Shown piece after piece: positions 63,234-64,000 of a DNA stretch of 64,000 nt; position 1 is the stretch's first letter, and every line of letters begins with the position of its first letter. Under the pieces are notes generated by a model. That model ran no database searches and was not told the origin of the DNA. It worked only from the letters and a program-made list of their open reading frames with translations. The DNA is taken from NCBI RefSeq assembly GCF_003862475.1, contig NZ_RRCO01000002.1, positions 434,001-498,000 on the forward strand. The letters are read 5' to 3'. Position numbers and translations under genes: made by a program. The stretch is from Lachnoanaerobaculum gingivalis. Its GTDB lineage: Bacteria > Bacillota > Clostridia > Lachnospirales > Lachnospiraceae.

Positions 63234-64000
63234 TCACCATAAGATTTCTCTATCTTGTATAGATGCACTCAAATCTTCATCACACCCCATATCCAACGGA
63301 CTTGGCTTTATAAACTCTCCCGATTTTCCTTTAATATAAGCCCCTTTACTATTTAATTCTACTATTGCATACAACGGGCTCTTATATGGAAATGTATATT
63401 GAAGATTTGGAAAAGCCTCTTCTATTTCATCTGAAAATCTATGTTTTGCAAACTTTGTTCCGATCCAATGATTTGACATACTGTTTAGAGTATAGTAATA
63501 CACTCCTTTATCACATTCCAATCTATCTACATGTGTATGTCCGTTTATACAAAGTCTAACTTTTTTACCGCTTCTATTTGCCTTTATGAATAAATTTGAA
63601 AGTTCATCAGCATTTTTTATACCTCTGGGGCCTTCATTTAGAGGTTGATGTGAAAATATTATTTTAGGCATATCAGATTCCAACAGTTCTTTTTCAATCC
63701 ATTCCATTTGTTCAGAATCAATATATGGTAAATCATCAGAATCAAAATAATCCCCATAATAATAATCTTTAAGTTCTCCGGTCTTCGTTTTAAAATTATT
63801 ACCATCAAGCACTAAGAATTTCCAACCTTTACATATGAAAGAGTAATATCTCTTATCCATTCCATAGAGCTTCATCGCCTGTTCCTTTGAGCAAAAATCA
63901 AACTCATGATTTCCAAGTACATGATAATGTGGTTTGTAAAATTTATTAAATTTCTCCAAGAGTTCAATTTTCGGTACATCAACCGGTACTCTCATCGCAT
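63234..64000 (-). CDS. Calcineurin-like metallophosphoesterase (5' end cut by window edge)
   Basis: The frame is open to the window edge, and the N-terminal D-x-H and GDxxD metal motifs must lie beyond 64000. The visible part has HVLGNHEFDF (GNHE motif, about 25 residues in), IIFSHQPLNEGP and CINGHTHVDR, which complete the metal site. So it is a metal-dependent phosphoesterase. The ATG at 63995 is probably internal. It is the first visible gene of the phosphodiester operon, 40 bases before the beta-lactamase-fold gene, and may act on the phosphomonoester left by the other enzymes. Confidence 0.85.
   Translation of the reverse strand, partial: AMRVPVDVPKIELLEKFNKFYKPHYHVLGNHEFDFCSKEQAMKLYGMDKRYYSFICKGWKFLVLDGNNFKTKTGELKDYYYGDYFDSDDLPYIDSEQMEWIEKELLESDMPKIIFSHQPLNEGPRGIKNADELSNLFIKANRSGKKVRLCINGHTHVDRLECDKGVYYYTLNSMSNHWIGTKFAKHRFSDEIEEAFPNLQYTFPYKSPLYAIVELNSKGAYIKGKSGEFIKPSPLDMGCDEDLSASIQDREILW

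Overview
The window looks like chromosome of a low-GC, anaerobic Gram-positive of the Lachnospiraceae type (Clostridia), possibly an oral genus such as Lachnoanaerobaculum; the genus is a guess from protein style only. Supporting signs are AT-rich intergenic DNA, strong GGAGG ribosome sites, CodY, an energy-coupling factor (ECF) module next to truA, choline-binding-type wall repeats and a hadAIBC/acdB/etfBA operon of amino-acid fermenters. Almost every gene lies on the minus strand; the plus-strand genes are a MATE transporter, rqcH and one transposase.

Layout. 1-3004: cut amidohydrolase and an APC permease. 3205-11784: one operon read hadA-hadI-hadB-hadC-acdB-etfB-etfA-permease, which activates a 2-hydroxyacid with CoA, dehydrates it by radical chemistry and reduces the enoyl-CoA with an electron-transferring flavoprotein. 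It has a consensus promoter, a CodY-like box at the start of the transcript and a terminator. 12135-16103: small membrane protein, dihydrouridine synthase, a beta-helix-type lipoprotein and a small wall-binding protein. 16304-19035: uxuA and uxuB (hexuronate breakdown). 19236-21424: AhpC and a domain-swapped AhpF-like reductase. 21737-25163: truA, ecfT, ecfA2, ecfA1 and tRNA-Arg. 25212-27489: TraX-like protein and MATE transporter.

27518-34040 is the main accessory region: thirteen small, tightly packed, mostly acidic genes. Several belong to families known as immunity proteins against polymorphic toxins or bacteriocins (DUF1877, DUF2262, CbrC, SMI1/KNR4) and the rest are unrecognised. No toxin gene is present, so it reads as an orphan immunity array between a MATE gene and codY.

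34146-39850: codY, nagA, nagB, alaS and a 39-residue membrane protein. 40030-46434 encodes a 2134-residue surface protein with wall-binding repeats, four FMN-binding domains carrying the covalent-flavinylation motif, and a nearly perfect 1.5-kb internal duplication. 47045-55832 is housekeeping: rqcH, mgtA, gpsA, plsY, der and a DUF512 radical-SAM-like protein. 56019-57593 is a complete IS1202-like insertion sequence with an exact 28-bp target duplication. 57658-64000 is an operon for phosphodiester or phosphosugar use: metallophosphoesterase, metallo-beta-lactamase-fold hydrolase, glycerophosphodiesterase, a LacI regulator fused to a solute-binding-protein domain, an unknown protein and MgtC.

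Many starts given here were moved downstream from the longest open frame to the ATG that follows a Shine-Dalgarno sequence.
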